DNA of 48,471 nucleotides from Flavobacteriales bacterium (GCA_900770875.1 CAAGLV010000207.1:1-48471), one strand, 5' to 3'; shown: positions 6,604-15,107, counted from the stretch's first letter. The notes: generated from the letters alone by a model not told the origin. A program made the numbers and translations.

Positions 6604-7653
6604 TTATTCTTCTTTTAATGATTTAATATCAATTACAAAACGATATTTTACATCCGATTTCATCATGCGATCGTATGCTTCGTTAATGTTTTTAATATCA
6701 ATCATTTCTACATCCGAAACAATATTATGTTCTCCACAAAAATCTAACATTTCTTGTGTTTCTTTAATTCCTCCGATTAACGATCCTGCTAAATTACGGC
6801 GTTTCATGATTAATAAACCTCCGTGGATGGCATCTAAAGGTTCTATCGCACCAACCATACACATCGTTTTATCTAACTTTAATAAAGCTAAATATGGATT
6901 TACATCGTGTTTTACTGGAATTGTATTTAGTAAAAAATCGAAGGTGTTTTTATGTGCAGCTAATTGTGCTGGATCTTTTGAAATTAAAACCTCGTCTGCT
7001 CCTAATTTCTTTGCATCTTCTCCTTTCGATTCTGATGTTGTAATCATTACCACGTGCGCTCCTAAAGCTTTGGCAAATTTAACACCCATATGTCCTAAAC
7101 CTCCAAGTCCGATTACTCCTACTTTATCACCAGCTTTTACATTCCAATGGCGCAGTGGCGACCAAGTTGTAATACCTGCGCATAATAATGGTGCTGCTGC
7201 TTTTGTATCGATATTTTCGGGAACGTGTAATACAAAATCTTCTTCTACAACTATGTTTTCTGAATATCCTCCGTAAGTGATTCCTCCGTATTTCGAGTTT
7301 TTAGAATTATAAGTTCCAGTCGATCCATTTTCGCAATATTGCTCTAATCCTTCGTCGCAAGAATGGCATGTTTTGCACGATTCTACTAAACATCCAACTC
7401 CAACTAAATCGCCAACTTTAAACTTTGTTACCTCTGAACCAACTTCTAATACACGACCAATAATTTCGTGCCCTGGTACAACTGGATAATTTGGTTTTCC
7501 CCAATCGCCTTTTGCTGTATGAATATCGCTATGGCAAACCCCACAATATTCGATATCTATAAATACATCTTTTGCGTGTAAATGGCGACGTTCTATTGTA
7601 TGTGGCCCTAACGGATCTGTTTCGTTAAATGCCGCGTATGCTTTTGTACTCAT
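6604..7653 (-). CDS. Zinc-dependent NAD(P)H alcohol/aldehyde reductase (YahK/cinnamyl-alcohol-dehydrogenase type)
   Basis: 349 residues, a medium-chain dehydrogenase/reductase. Catalytic zinc site: C40 in CGVCHSD, H62-E63 in GHEIIGRV, and the cysteine of APLLCAG. Structural zinc ligands C93, C96, C99 and C107 are all present. The Rossmann motif GLGGLGHMGVKFAKALGA binds the nucleotide. The order of motifs is that of E. coli YahK and plant CAD, broad-specificity NADPH reductases of aldehydes. It is monocistronic. A possible -7 box TAATTTTG lies at 7719-7726 on the minus strand, and a short inverted repeat (CGTAT, AAAA, ATACG) precedes the gene. Confidence 0.88.
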   Translation of the reverse strand: MSTKAYAAFNETDPLGPHTIERRHLHAKDVFIDIEYCGVCHSDIHTAKGDWGKPNYPVVPGHEIIGRVLEVGSEVTKFKVGDLVGVGCLVESCKTCHSCDEGLEQYCENGSTGTYNSKNSKYGGITYGGYSENIVVEEDFVLHVPENIDTKAAAPLLCAGITTWSPLRHWNVKAGDKVGVIGLGGLGHMGVKFAKALGAHVVMITTSESKGEDAKKLGADEVLISKDPAQLAAHKNTFDFLLNTIPVKHDVNPYLALLKLDKTMCMVGAIEPLDAIHGGLLIMKRRNLAGSLIGGIKETQEMLDFCGEHNIVSDVEMIDIKNINEAYDRMMKSDVKYRFVIDIKSLKEE

Positions 7654-7748
7654 TTTATATTTTTTATGTCGTATAAAAATACGAAAAATCTATCTGGATA
7701 ATTTAAATAATTATAGTACAAAATTAAGCCTGAATATTTAAACAATTA

Positions 7749-8546
7749 TTATATTTTTTTGTACGTAATATCTATTTCGAAAACCGATTTAGGATTATCG
7801 TAAGCCTTTAAAAAGCAATTCGATTTTTTATGATGTGGTAAATAAATTGCACATAATGTGTTCTCTACATGAAAAAGTTGCCCTTGCTTTTCTTTTGGGA
7901 TTCCATCTAATATTCCGTTTAAAACTTCGAATCTTACATTTTCGGGACTAAAAGCATAATCATGCCACACAACAACGGTATCATCATGCATTAAATGGTT
8001 AAAAACCTTCTGCGTATCTGATTTTACATAATCGTAATGATGATTCCCATCGATAAAAATAACATCCATTTTCTTTAACTTCGAGTAATCGAAAGTTTTA
8101 GAATCGCCTTCTAATTGAGTTACATTCTCTAAATCTTTTGAAAAGAAAAAATGGGCATTCGCATAATTTTCTCCAAAACCTAACTCAATAATCTGCTTTT
8201 TAGATAAGTTTAAAGTATAACATTCCTTTGCTTCTTGGTATACATTTACTACGCTTTCGCCTCTCCACGTACCAATTTCAAAATAAATACAATCATTTAC
8301 TTTTTTACACAATCCCTTTAGCAGTGCAATATCTGTAGGAAGTGAACCACCTCCTAAAAAAGAAAACTGATCGAGCTTTATGCTAAATCCTGGAAATAAA
8401 TCCTCTAAACTAACCTGAGGTAATCCATTTTTAAACGATGTTTTCTTTTGCCATTCTTCGTTTTGATTTATAATTGTATTTAATAACCAGGGATTAAGCG
8501 CTATCATCTTTATAGCTTTTAATACCTTCATGATTTTTTTTATCAT
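7749..8546 (-). CDS. Class I SAM-dependent methyltransferase of the Methyltransf_24 type
   Basis: 265 residues. A basic, amphipathic N-terminus (MIKKIMKVLKAIKMIALNPW) without a cleavage site may associate with the membrane. YFEIGTWRGES (88-98) is motif I, the SAM-binding glycine loop; DVIFIDGNHHYDYV (161-174) is the acidic strand and His-rich active-site region typical of methyltransferases found near surface-polysaccharide genes. VVVWHDYAF follows. Substrate is unknown, probably a small sugar or lipid-linked molecule. It stands alone, with the alcohol dehydrogenase downstream on the same strand after about 95 bp of AT-rich DNA, and no terminator was seen between them. Confidence 0.75.
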   Translation of the reverse strand: MIKKIMKVLKAIKMIALNPWLLNTIINQNEEWQKKTSFKNGLPQVSLEDLFPGFSIKLDQFSFLGGGSLPTDIALLKGLCKKVNDCIYFEIGTWRGESVVNVYQEAKECYTLNLSKKQIIELGFGENYANAHFFFSKDLENVTQLEGDSKTFDYSKLKKMDVIFIDGNHHYDYVKSDTQKVFNHLMHDDTVVVWHDYAFSPENVRFEVLNGILDGIPKEKQGQLFHVENTLCAIYLPHHKKSNCFLKAYDNPKSVFEIDITYKKI

Positions 8547-8831
8547 AATATTTTTACGTTATCATTAATAGTGTTTAACCTTAAAAATCTGTTGATCTAT
8601 TAGTTAATAAATTGTAATGCTTTTTTAATAAGCCGCTAGAAATTTAAGAGTAAGTTAAGCCATATATTTATAAATTTCAACGACTATATCAACACCTTAT
8701 AAACAGATTATTTTATAGATTATCATTCTTTTAAAATATACAACTACAAAAGAATGAGATTATTTAATTACTGAAGATTAAAAAAGTCATTCTTTTTAAA
8801 ATCCAATAAATCAATAATGGTAAAGTAGAAT
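8547..8831. other. AT-rich intergenic region without a recognisable gene
   Basis: About 285 bp between the methyltransferase start and the prolyl oligopeptidase terminator. Both strands are stop-rich and no RNA gene or clear promoter match was found. It must contain the methyltransferase promoter. Confidence 0.6.
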
Positions 8832-8861
8832 AAAAAAATCCCCGATCTTAATGATCGAGGA
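8832..8861 (-). terminator. Terminator of the HMG-CoA synthase/prolyl oligopeptidase unit
   Basis: On the minus strand, TCCTCGATC pairs with GATCGGGGA (one G-U pair) around ATTAA and is followed by seven T. It lies 28 bp beyond the oligopeptidase stop. Confidence 0.8.
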
Positions 8862-8888
8862 CTTTATATTTTATGAGTTGATAATTAA

Positions 8889-11006
8889 CTATTTTAGTTT
8901 TTTAATGCCCATATTCCATAACGTAAATGCATATTTATCAGCAGTTTCGTTAATAATAACATCTGTAGAACGACCTGCTCCATGCCCAGCTTTTGTCTCG
9001 ATTCTAATTAAAACAGGATTATTACAAGCCTGTTTCGCCTGTAATTCGGCAGCAAACTTGTACGAATGTGCTGGTACCACACGATCGTCGTGATCTCCGG
9101 TTGTTATTAATGTTGCCGGATAGCAAACGCCTTCTTTCACATTATGTACTGGCGAATACGATTTTAAATACTCAAACATTTCTTTCGAATCGTTTGCTGT
9201 TCCGTAATCATATCCCCAACCAGCACCAGCCGTAAATGTATGATAACGTAACATATCTAAAACACCAACTGCAGGTAAAGCAACTTTTGCAATATTAGGA
9301 TTAATTGTCATTGTTGCTCCAACTAATAAACCTCCGTTCGATCCTCCCGAAAGAGCTGTATATTCGGGCGAAGTATATTTATTTTGATGTAAATATTCGG
9401 CAGCCGCAATAAAATCATTAAATACATTTAATTTATTAAATTGACGTCCACCGTCGTGCCATTTTTGTCCGTATTCTCCTCCTCCACGAAGATTTGCAAC
9501 AGCATAAATACCACCATTATCTAACCAAGCTGCAACTGTTGGACTAAATCCTGGAGTTAAAGAAATATTAAATCCACCATAACCGTATAAAATAGTTGGT
9601 GTTTTTCCATTTTTCTTTGTCCCATTTTTATACGTAATAATCATCGGTACTTTTGTTCCGTCTTTCGAGGTATAAAAAACTTGTTCGGAAGTATATTCTT
9701 CTGGATTAAATTTTACATTTGGTTTAATGTAAACTTCCGAATTTCCACTTGCTAAATTTAGTTTATAGCTTGTTGATGGTGTAACGTAGTTTGAAAATCC
9801 ATAATAAATTTCTTTATCTTCTTTTTTACCACCAAAACCAGAAGCTGTACCAATTCCAGGTAATTCGATTTCGCGAATTTTATTTCCGTTATAGTCCAAT
9901 TGTTCTACAACCGAAATTGCATCTTTTAAATATTTTGCAAAAAGATATCCTCCGGCTGTTGATACCGATAATACATTTTCGGTCTCCGGAATTACAACTT
10001 CCCATTTATCTGTATTAGCTAAATCGGCAAAATTTACTTTAACCAATTTATTATTTGGCGCATTTTTATTGGTTAATAAATAAAACGTTTCGCTATTATT
10101 GTCGATAATACCTGTGCTTGTATCAAAGTTTGATAAAACTGTGATTATTGGGCTATTTGGAACTGATAAATCTTGAATATACAACTCGTTACCTGTTGTT
10201 GTATTTGCTGCAGAAAGTATTAAATAACGCTCGTCTTCTGTTAATCCGGCAGAAATATAACGACGTTTAAAATCACCTCCTCCAAAAATTAATTTATCTT
10301 TTTTTTGTGCTGTTCCTAATTTGTGATAATAAACTTTGTGCTGATCTGTTTTTTGAGATAATTCTGATCCTGTTGGTTTATCGTATGATGAATAATAAAA
10401 ACCGTCATTCCCTTTCCATGCAATTCCCGAGAATTTTACATCGACTAAAGTTTCGCCAACAACCGATTTATCTTTTGTATTTAAAACGATAATTTTTCGC
10501 CAATCCGATCCTCCTTCAGAAATCGAATAGGCGAATAACGAACCGTCTTTTGAAAACGAAACATCTGATAATGATACCGAACCATCTTTTGAGAATGTGT
10601 TTGGATCTAAAAAGATTTCTTCTTTTCCGTTTTCGCCTAATTTTCGGTATAAAACCGAATGTTGTTGTAAACCGTCGTTTTTATAATAATACGTGTAATC
10701 GCCTTCTTTAAATGGAGTAGAAATGCGTTCGTAATTATAAATTTCTTTCAACGAATTTTTTAATTGCGCGCGTAACGGAATTTCGTTTAAATAAGCATAA
10801 GTTGCTTTGTTTTGATCGATTACCCATTTTTTAGTCGATTCGGATAAATCATCTTCTAACCATCTGTAATCGTCTTTTACCGCCACATCAAAATAATAAT
10901 CTACCTGATTAATTTTCTTTGTTTCGGGATAACTTTTCTTATAGGATTGTGCATTTAAAGCTGTCATTAAAGCGATATTAAATAATACTAAAGCTGTTTT
11001 CTTCAT
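8889..11006 (-). CDS. Exported prolyl oligopeptidase family serine peptidase (S9A)
   Basis: 705 residues with a signal peptide (MKKTALVLFNIALMTALNAQ), so periplasmic or secreted. Residues about 25-430 are the beta-propeller that gates access to the active site; about 440-705 are the alpha/beta-hydrolase. Catalytic residues are visible: S556 in GGSNGG, Asp near 640 in DHDDRVVP, and H675 in AGHGAG. The triad order and length match prolyl endopeptidases such as the flavobacterial (Elizabethkingia) enzyme, which cut short peptides after proline. The gene starts 10 bp after the HMG-CoA synthase stop with no promoter between, so the two appear co-transcribed although their functions are unrelated. 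Confidence 0.92.
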   Translation of the reverse strand: MKKTALVLFNIALMTALNAQSYKKSYPETKKINQVDYYFDVAVKDDYRWLEDDLSESTKKWVIDQNKATYAYLNEIPLRAQLKNSLKEIYNYERISTPFKEGDYTYYYKNDGLQQHSVLYRKLGENGKEEIFLDPNTFSKDGSVSLSDVSFSKDGSLFAYSISEGGSDWRKIIVLNTKDKSVVGETLVDVKFSGIAWKGNDGFYYSSYDKPTGSELSQKTDQHKVYYHKLGTAQKKDKLIFGGGDFKRRYISAGLTEDERYLILSAANTTTGNELYIQDLSVPNSPIITVLSNFDTSTGIIDNNSETFYLLTNKNAPNNKLVKVNFADLANTDKWEVVIPETENVLSVSTAGGYLFAKYLKDAISVVEQLDYNGNKIREIELPGIGTASGFGGKKEDKEIYYGFSNYVTPSTSYKLNLASGNSEVYIKPNVKFNPEEYTSEQVFYTSKDGTKVPMIITYKNGTKKNGKTPTILYGYGGFNISLTPGFSPTVAAWLDNGGIYAVANLRGGGEYGQKWHDGGRQFNKLNVFNDFIAAAEYLHQNKYTSPEYTALSGGSNGGLLVGATMTINPNIAKVALPAVGVLDMLRYHTFTAGAGWGYDYGTANDSKEMFEYLKSYSPVHNVKEGVCYPATLITTGDHDDRVVPAHSYKFAAELQAKQACNNPVLIRIETKAGHGAGRSTDVIINETADKYAFTLWNMGIKKLK

Positions 11007-11016
11007 TTTTGATTGA

Positions 11017-12339
11017 TCATTTGATTTTGTAATATCTTGCTCCTTCTAAGTTAAGAATATCTTGCTCGATAGCAGACAATGCAAAACCTTTTTTATCGGA
11101 TAATGATTTTTTTAACTTTTTATTATGTAAATCTTCGTATTGTTGATAAGTAATTTCGGTTCTGTTGTTTAGCATTTCAAATAAATCAACTTTAGCGATT
11201 ACTTCTTTCCAATTTTCAGAAATAATTCCTTCGAATACTTTTGATTTCGATCCCGATCCGTATCCAATAAATCCTATTTTCTGATTCGTTAACTCTTCCT
11301 CGTTATTAAAACTAACTTGTAAAGCCGAAAGTAAAGCTGTAAAAATAGAAGCTGTGTACATGTTTCCGATTTCCGAAGATGCTCGTTGTGTTGCCTCTAT
11401 TTTTTGATTAATTAATTGTTTATACGCTTCGGATTTTGCTACAATTTTTAAATGATCTGCTGTATTTTCTTCTCCGTTTTCTAAAGCAAAAACATCCGAA
11501 AACATTCGCTTCCCCTGAAATGCATAAGGTAAATGAAAAGCAATGTAGCGCCAATCTTCGTATAATTTACCCGTAATATTGTATTTTTCTTTAAAATTAA
11601 AATACGCTTCGCGAACGCGATCTTTGTAACATTCGTTTGAATATTGTCCATCGAAAACAGGTTCATCCGAAAAGATTTCAACTTCAGCTTTCGTTGTATT
11701 TAAAGCATCTAAAATAGCTGGATTAGTTGAGTTTTGACGTGGTTTAAAGAAATCAAAAACAGATTCCATACCAATTCCCCATTTATTTTCGATCTCGATT
11801 AATTTTGGATCCGAAGAAATTAACATTGCAACAGCTCCAGCTCCTTGCGTATATTCTCCTGTCGATTTTAAGCCATATTTTGCATAATCTGCCGCAATTA
11901 CAATTGCTTTTTTATCTGGATTAACACGTACATAATCTAACGAATTATGCAAAGCATCAACACCACCAACACAAGCAAAAGTTAAATCGACAACATCGGT
12001 ATGCTTAAACGCTCTTTCGCCAAATTTTTCGCTTAAAACTTGCTCTACCATTTGCACAGCATACGTAGCTGTTGGCTTAGCTCCATCTAAACTACTTTCT
12101 GTACCTAAATAAATACGACCTATATCTGATGGATTAATTTCAAAATCTCGAAATAATTTTAATAAAGCTTCGGCTGCGATTGTTGCTGTATCTTCGTCGG
12201 CATCTAAAACAGCCATTTTCTTTAATCCTAAACCTAACTCTAACTTATCAGGATCAATATTCCTTTTTATTGCTAATTCTTTAATTGATAAATATAGCTT
12301 TGGCACGTAAATTGAAGCTGCTTCTATCCCTGATTTCAT
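11017..12339 (-). CDS. Hydroxymethylglutaryl-CoA synthase family protein (mevalonate pathway)
   Basis: 440 residues, thiolase-fold enzyme that condenses acetyl-CoA with acetoacetyl-CoA to HMG-CoA, the entry to mevalonate-based isoprenoid synthesis. All three catalytic residues expected for HMGS are present: E81 in GTESS, nucleophile C123 in TFACVGG and H269 in FHLPY. The glycine-rich GYGSGSKS near the C-terminus matches the family. Several Flavobacteriia use the mevalonate route, and this gene would fit there; no other pathway gene is in the window. It leads a two-gene unit with the oligopeptidase. Family members acting on other acyl-CoA or ACP substrates exist, so the reaction is inferred. 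Confidence 0.85.
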   Translation of the reverse strand: MKSGIEAASIYVPKLYLSIKELAIKRNIDPDKLELGLGLKKMAVLDADEDTATIAAEALLKLFRDFEINPSDIGRIYLGTESSLDGAKPTATYAVQMVEQVLSEKFGERAFKHTDVVDLTFACVGGVDALHNSLDYVRVNPDKKAIVIAADYAKYGLKSTGEYTQGAGAVAMLISSDPKLIEIENKWGIGMESVFDFFKPRQNSTNPAILDALNTTKAEVEIFSDEPVFDGQYSNECYKDRVREAYFNFKEKYNITGKLYEDWRYIAFHLPYAFQGKRMFSDVFALENGEENTADHLKIVAKSEAYKQLINQKIEATQRASSEIGNMYTASIFTALLSALQVSFNNEEELTNQKIGFIGYGSGSKSKVFEGIISENWKEVIAKVDLFEMLNNRTEITYQQYEDLHNKKLKKSLSDKKGFALSAIEQDILNLEGARYYKIK

Positions 12340-12361
12340 TTTATTTTTATTTTTGAATAAT

Positions 12362-12369
12362 CAAATTTA
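12362..12369 (-). promoter_or_regulatory. -7 box (TAAATTTG) of the HMG-CoA synthase gene
   Basis: An exact TAnnTTTG match on the minus strand, 22 bp before the ATG, giving a leader of roughly 15 nt. No -33 TTTG at the usual spacing. Confidence 0.5.
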
Positions 12370-12462
12370 CATTTATTTTAAAAAAGGGATTACTCATTAT
12401 CAGTTTAATGTTAATTACAACAACCGATAATAATTTAATTACTCTATAAAAAACTTATTACT

Positions 12463-13104
12463 ATGGCACGAACATTTTTTAAAACAGTTAAAAACAGTGT
12501 AAAATATTGGTGGATTTCGCTAATAATTGGTTTAATTTTTATCGCTTCAGGAATTTTTAGTTTTATTTCTCCTACCGAAGCTTACGAAACTTTAGCCGTT
12601 GTTTTTAGTATATCGTTTTTACTGTCGGGTATTTTCGAAATTGCATTTGCAATATCAAATAAAGATGAGTTAGACCATTGGGGTTGGACTTTGGCTTATG
12701 GTTTATTAACCGCAGCAATTGGTTTCTTTTTAATTGCAAATCCTATTTTATCGCTAGAAGTTTTAGCATATTATGTAGGATTTTTAGTGTTATTTAGAGC
12801 AATTTCGGGATTTAGTTATGCTTTCGAATTAAAAAATTATGGTTCTAAAGATTGGGGCGTAACATTTTTCTTTTCGATTTTAGCTACAATTTTTGCCTTT
12901 GTAATTTTATCAGCACCACAATTAGCTGGTTTAACAGCTGTTATTTGGGTTGGTATGGCTTTATTAGTTATTGGTTTTATTGCTATTTTTATCGCTTTTC
13001 AGTTGAAAAAAATTAAAGATTTAAAACATAATATTCCTGAAGAATTACGCGAAAAGTACGAACGTATTAAAAAAGAAATCGAAGATTTTGAAGGAAGAAA
13101 ATAA
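12463..13104 (+). CDS. HdeD-like (DUF308) six-helix membrane protein
   Basis: 213 residues with about six transmembrane helices in the repeating pattern of the HdeD family, e.g. WWISLIIGLIFIASGIF (17-33), LAVVFSISFLLSGIFEIAFA (44-63) and a last helix near 160-182, followed by a charged cytosolic tail rich in Lys and Glu (183-213). HdeD in E. coli is linked to acid resistance at high cell density, but most homologues have no proven role. The gene is monocistronic and diverges from the HMG-CoA synthase gene. Confidence 0.85.
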   Translation: MARTFFKTVKNSVKYWWISLIIGLIFIASGIFSFISPTEAYETLAVVFSISFLLSGIFEIAFAISNKDELDHWGWTLAYGLLTAAIGFFLIANPILSLEVLAYYVGFLVLFRAISGFSYAFELKNYGSKDWGVTFFFSILATIFAFVILSAPQLAGLTAVIWVGMALLVIGFIAIFIAFQLKKIKDLKHNIPEELREKYERIKKEIEDFEGRK

Positions 13105-13127
13105 TCCTAATAATCTATTCTAAATAT

Positions 13128-13157
13128 AAAAGGCGAGTTGAATAACTCGCCTTTTTT
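13128..13157. terminator. Bidirectional terminator between the HdeD-like and SPFH genes
   Basis: AAAAGGCGAGTT pairs with AACTCGCCTTTT around GAAT. It lies directly against the stop codon of the SPFH gene. Confidence 0.85.
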
Positions 13158-14060
13158 TTATGATTTATCGTTTGCATTTAATTGGCTTGCTGCTGTAAAA
13201 GAAGTTACCATTGTGTTTAACATCTCGGAAGCTGCTGTTGGCGAGTTTGGTAATAACACCAATTTGCTGCCCGATTTTTCGCCAATAGCTTGTAAAGTAT
13301 CGTAATGTTGTGTAACCACAATTAGGGCCGATGCTTCTTGAGACGAAATTCCTACTCCATTTAAAACATCTACCGATTCTAACAATCCTTTAGCAATTTC
13401 TCTGCGCTGATCGGCAATACCTTGTCCTTGTAATCGTTTCGATTCGGCTTCGGCTTTTGCTTTTTCGACAATCAAAATACGCTGAGCATCACCTTCGTAT
13501 TGTGCTGCAATCTTTTCGCGCTCAGAAGCATTAATACGATTCATGGCCTGTTTAACTTGCTCATCTGGATCGATATCTGTTACTAATGTTTTTATGATAT
13601 CATAACCATACGTATTCATTGCTTCTTGCAATTCGTTTTTTACGGCAATAGCAATGTCGTCTTTCTTTTCGAAAACATCATCTAATCGTAATTTTGGCAC
13701 TTCGGCTCTTACTACATCAAAAACATAAGATGTGATCTGAGAATATGGATTATCTAAACGGTAAAAAGCATCGTAAACTTGATTTTTTATTACTTGATAT
13801 TGTACCGAAACTTTAATACGTGTAAATACATCGTCTTTGGTTTTGGTTTCTACAAGAACATCTAACTGTTGAATTTTTAATGATAATTTACCCGATATTT
13901 TATCGACAATTGGTATTTTTATATGTAAACCAGGATTACGAATACTATGAAATTTTCCGAATCGTTCTACAATTGCAGCTGTTTGTTGTTTTACCGTAAA
14001 AATACCTTGGTATACAATAAAAAGTGCTACAACTAATAGTAAGGTAAGAAATGTCTGCAT
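13158..14060 (-). CDS. SPFH/Band 7 membrane scaffold protein (stomatin/QmcA-like)
   Basis: 300 residues. One N-terminal transmembrane helix (about 2-22) anchors the protein; QTAAIVERFGKFHSIRNPGLHIKIP (residues about 26-50) is the start of the stomatin/Band 7 domain, which continues to about 190. An Ala/Glu/Lys-rich coiled coil follows (about 180-230; ASEREKIAAQYEGDAQRI), then a small hydrophobic C-terminal segment. Such proteins form oligomeric cages or microdomains and usually guard proteases or partner with an NfeD protein. Here no NfeD gene is adjacent; instead two tiny membrane protein genes lie 73 bp upstream on the same strand. Its role in this cell is unknown. Confidence 0.88.
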   Translation of the reverse strand: MQTFLTLLLVVALFIVYQGIFTVKQQTAAIVERFGKFHSIRNPGLHIKIPIVDKISGKLSLKIQQLDVLVETKTKDDVFTRIKVSVQYQVIKNQVYDAFYRLDNPYSQITSYVFDVVRAEVPKLRLDDVFEKKDDIAIAVKNELQEAMNTYGYDIIKTLVTDIDPDEQVKQAMNRINASEREKIAAQYEGDAQRILIVEKAKAEAESKRLQGQGIADQRREIAKGLLESVDVLNGVGISSQEASALIVVTQHYDTLQAIGEKSGSKLVLLPNSPTAASEMLNTMVTSFTAASQLNANDKS

Positions 14061-14133
14061 AAAAGTTTATTTTATAATAGTTTGCATTAAAATACAAATT
14101 ATTACGCTAACTGTTAGCAGATTTTTTTTTGAT

Positions 14134-14313
14134 TTATGTTCTTCCTTGGCTAAGTGCATAAATTTTACGTAAAACTAATGCCGATATTCCTCCAACTGGA
14201 GCAATGGCATAGGCGTAAAACTGTTGTATCTCGATAAAACCTTTTCGTTGTAAAAAGGTACCAATAATTAGGATAGCAAATTGTGCTGTTAGTAGGTAAA
14301 ATAAACGTTTCAT
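14134..14313 (-). CDS. Small two-helix membrane protein, tandem copy 2
   Basis: A 59-residue frame: starts MKRLFYLLTAQFAILIIG and ends YALSQGRT. Two hydrophobic segments (about 4-20 and 34-48) flank the loop LQRKGFIEIQQFYAY. By eye 36 of the first 55 positions are identical to the protein encoded just upstream, which argues strongly that this short frame is a real gene and that the pair arose by tandem duplication. It starts 30 bp after the stop of its twin. I do not recognise the family. Both could act with the SPFH protein downstream, but this is inference from position only. Confidence 0.8.
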   Translation of the reverse strand: MKRLFYLLTAQFAILIIGTFLQRKGFIEIQQFYAYAIAPVGGISALVLRKIYALSQGRT

Positions 14314-14343
14314 GATGTGTTAATTTTAGGTTAGGTAATAGAT

Positions 14344-14517
14344 TTACATTTCTTTAAGCTGATAAACGTCTCTAAGAACCAAAGCTGTAATGGCTCCGAC
14401 CGGAGCAATGGTATAAGCGTAAAATTGCTTAAGACTAATAAATCCTTTTTGTTGTAAAAATGCACCTACAAATAATATAACAAGCTGAATTGTTATTAAG
14501 TAGAGTAATCGCTTCAT
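14344..14517 (-). CDS. Small two-helix membrane protein, tandem copy 1
   Basis: 57 residues from the ATG at 14517: MKRLLYLITIQLVILFVG, then QQKGFISLKQFYAY and the second hydrophobic segment TIAPVGAITALVLR. A frame six codons longer exists (ATG at 14535), but the twin gene starts exactly at the MKRL position, so the shorter start is preferred. A good promoter (TTTG, 20 bp, TATTTTTG) lies 32 bp upstream. The conserved Pro-Val-Gly in helix two and the Phe-Tyr-Ala-Tyr motif are shared by both copies. Function unknown. Confidence 0.75.
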   Translation of the reverse strand: MKRLLYLITIQLVILFVGAFLQQKGFISLKQFYAYTIAPVGAITALVLRDVYQLKEM

Positions 14518-14548
14518 GGTATGGTTGGTTTTCAAATTAAATATAATT

Positions 14549-14580
14549 CAAAAATATTTATTTTATACTAGCTAATCAAA
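14549..14580 (-). promoter_or_regulatory. Consensus promoter of the small membrane protein/SPFH cluster
   Basis: On the minus strand, TTTG (14577-14580), 20 bp, then TATTTTTG (14549-14556). Spacing and both boxes match the Bacteroidota housekeeping consensus, and the same spacing is seen at both tRNA genes and pheS. Confidence 0.7.
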
Positions 14581-14612
14581 TATCTTTTGTTGATGATTAC
14601 AATAAAATGCAT

Positions 14613-14642
14613 AAAAAAAGGAATGTTATATTATAACATTCC
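14613..14642 (-). terminator. Terminator overlapping the end of the DUF59 gene
   Basis: On the minus strand, GGAATGTTATA and TATAACATTCC pair almost without a loop and are followed by seven T. The first arm contains the last three codons (Gly-Met-Leu) and the stop of the DUF59 gene. Confidence 0.75.
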
Positions 14643-14957
14643 TAATTCGAATTTTGCTTCTTCGCTCATCATATCTCTATCCCAAGTAGGCTCGAAAGTA
14701 ATTTCTACATATGCTTTTGTAACAAACTCTATCTCTTCTACTTTTTGTTCAACCTCTAAAGGTAACGACTCTGCAACTGGACAGTTTGGCGATGTTAAAG
14801 TCATTAAAACTTTTACCTCTCCTTCCTCGTTAATTTGAGCGTCGTAAATTAATCCTAACTCATAAATATCTACCGGAATCTCTGGATCGAAAATTGTTTT
14901 AAATTTTTCAACTAAACGATCTCCGATAGAATTAATTTGCTCTTCTGTTAATGCCAT
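14631..14957 (-). CDS. MIP18/DUF59 Fe-S cluster assembly factor (SufT/PaaD-like)
   Basis: 108 residues. The DUF59 core is clear: VEKFKTIFDPEIPVDIYELG (16-35) with the DPE-(I/V)-P motif, YDAQINEEGEVKVLMTLTSP, and NCPVAESLP containing the conserved Cys that binds or transfers metal. Proteins of this family help insert Fe-S clusters into target proteins in the cytosol and are often found with suf genes. No suf gene is in the window, so it stands alone here. A -7 box sits about 30 bp upstream and the terminator overlaps its last codons. Confidence 0.88.
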   Translation of the reverse strand: MALTEEQINSIGDRLVEKFKTIFDPEIPVDIYELGLIYDAQINEEGEVKVLMTLTSPNCPVAESLPLEVEQKVEEIEFVTKAYVEITFEPTWDRDMMSEEAKFELGML

Positions 14958-14986
14958 CTTTGATTAATGAATTTCTATTTGCATTG

Positions 14987-14994
14987 CAAATGTA
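14987..14994 (-). promoter_or_regulatory. -7 box (TACATTTG) of the DUF59 gene
   Basis: An exact TAnnTTTG match on the minus strand, 29 bp before the ATG. No -33 TTTG at normal spacing. Confidence 0.5.
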
Positions 14995-15089
14995 CGATAC
15001 TTTGATCAATTTGGACTTTTTCTAAATAACTTATTTTAATACTATTAGATATTTTAATGATAATATGATCTAATTGGTTCGGATTCTAA

Positions 15090-15107
15090 AATCTTTAGCT
15101 AAAGATT
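15090..15107. repeat. Perfect 18-bp palindrome
   Basis: AATCTTTAGCTAAAGATT reads the same on both strands with no spacer. It lies about 300 bp upstream of the response regulator and 130 bp from the DUF59 start, in otherwise featureless DNA. A dimeric regulator site is possible. Confidence 0.5.

Noticed and set aside
6665..7276. Long plus-strand frame opposite the alcohol dehydrogenase
   Set aside because: It lies wholly within the dehydrogenase gene, which has complete zinc and nucleotide motifs.
14107..14130. GCTAACTGTTAGC followed by nine T, as a terminator
   Set aside because: The T run is on the plus strand while all nearby genes are read on the minus strand; the stem is only about five pairs.
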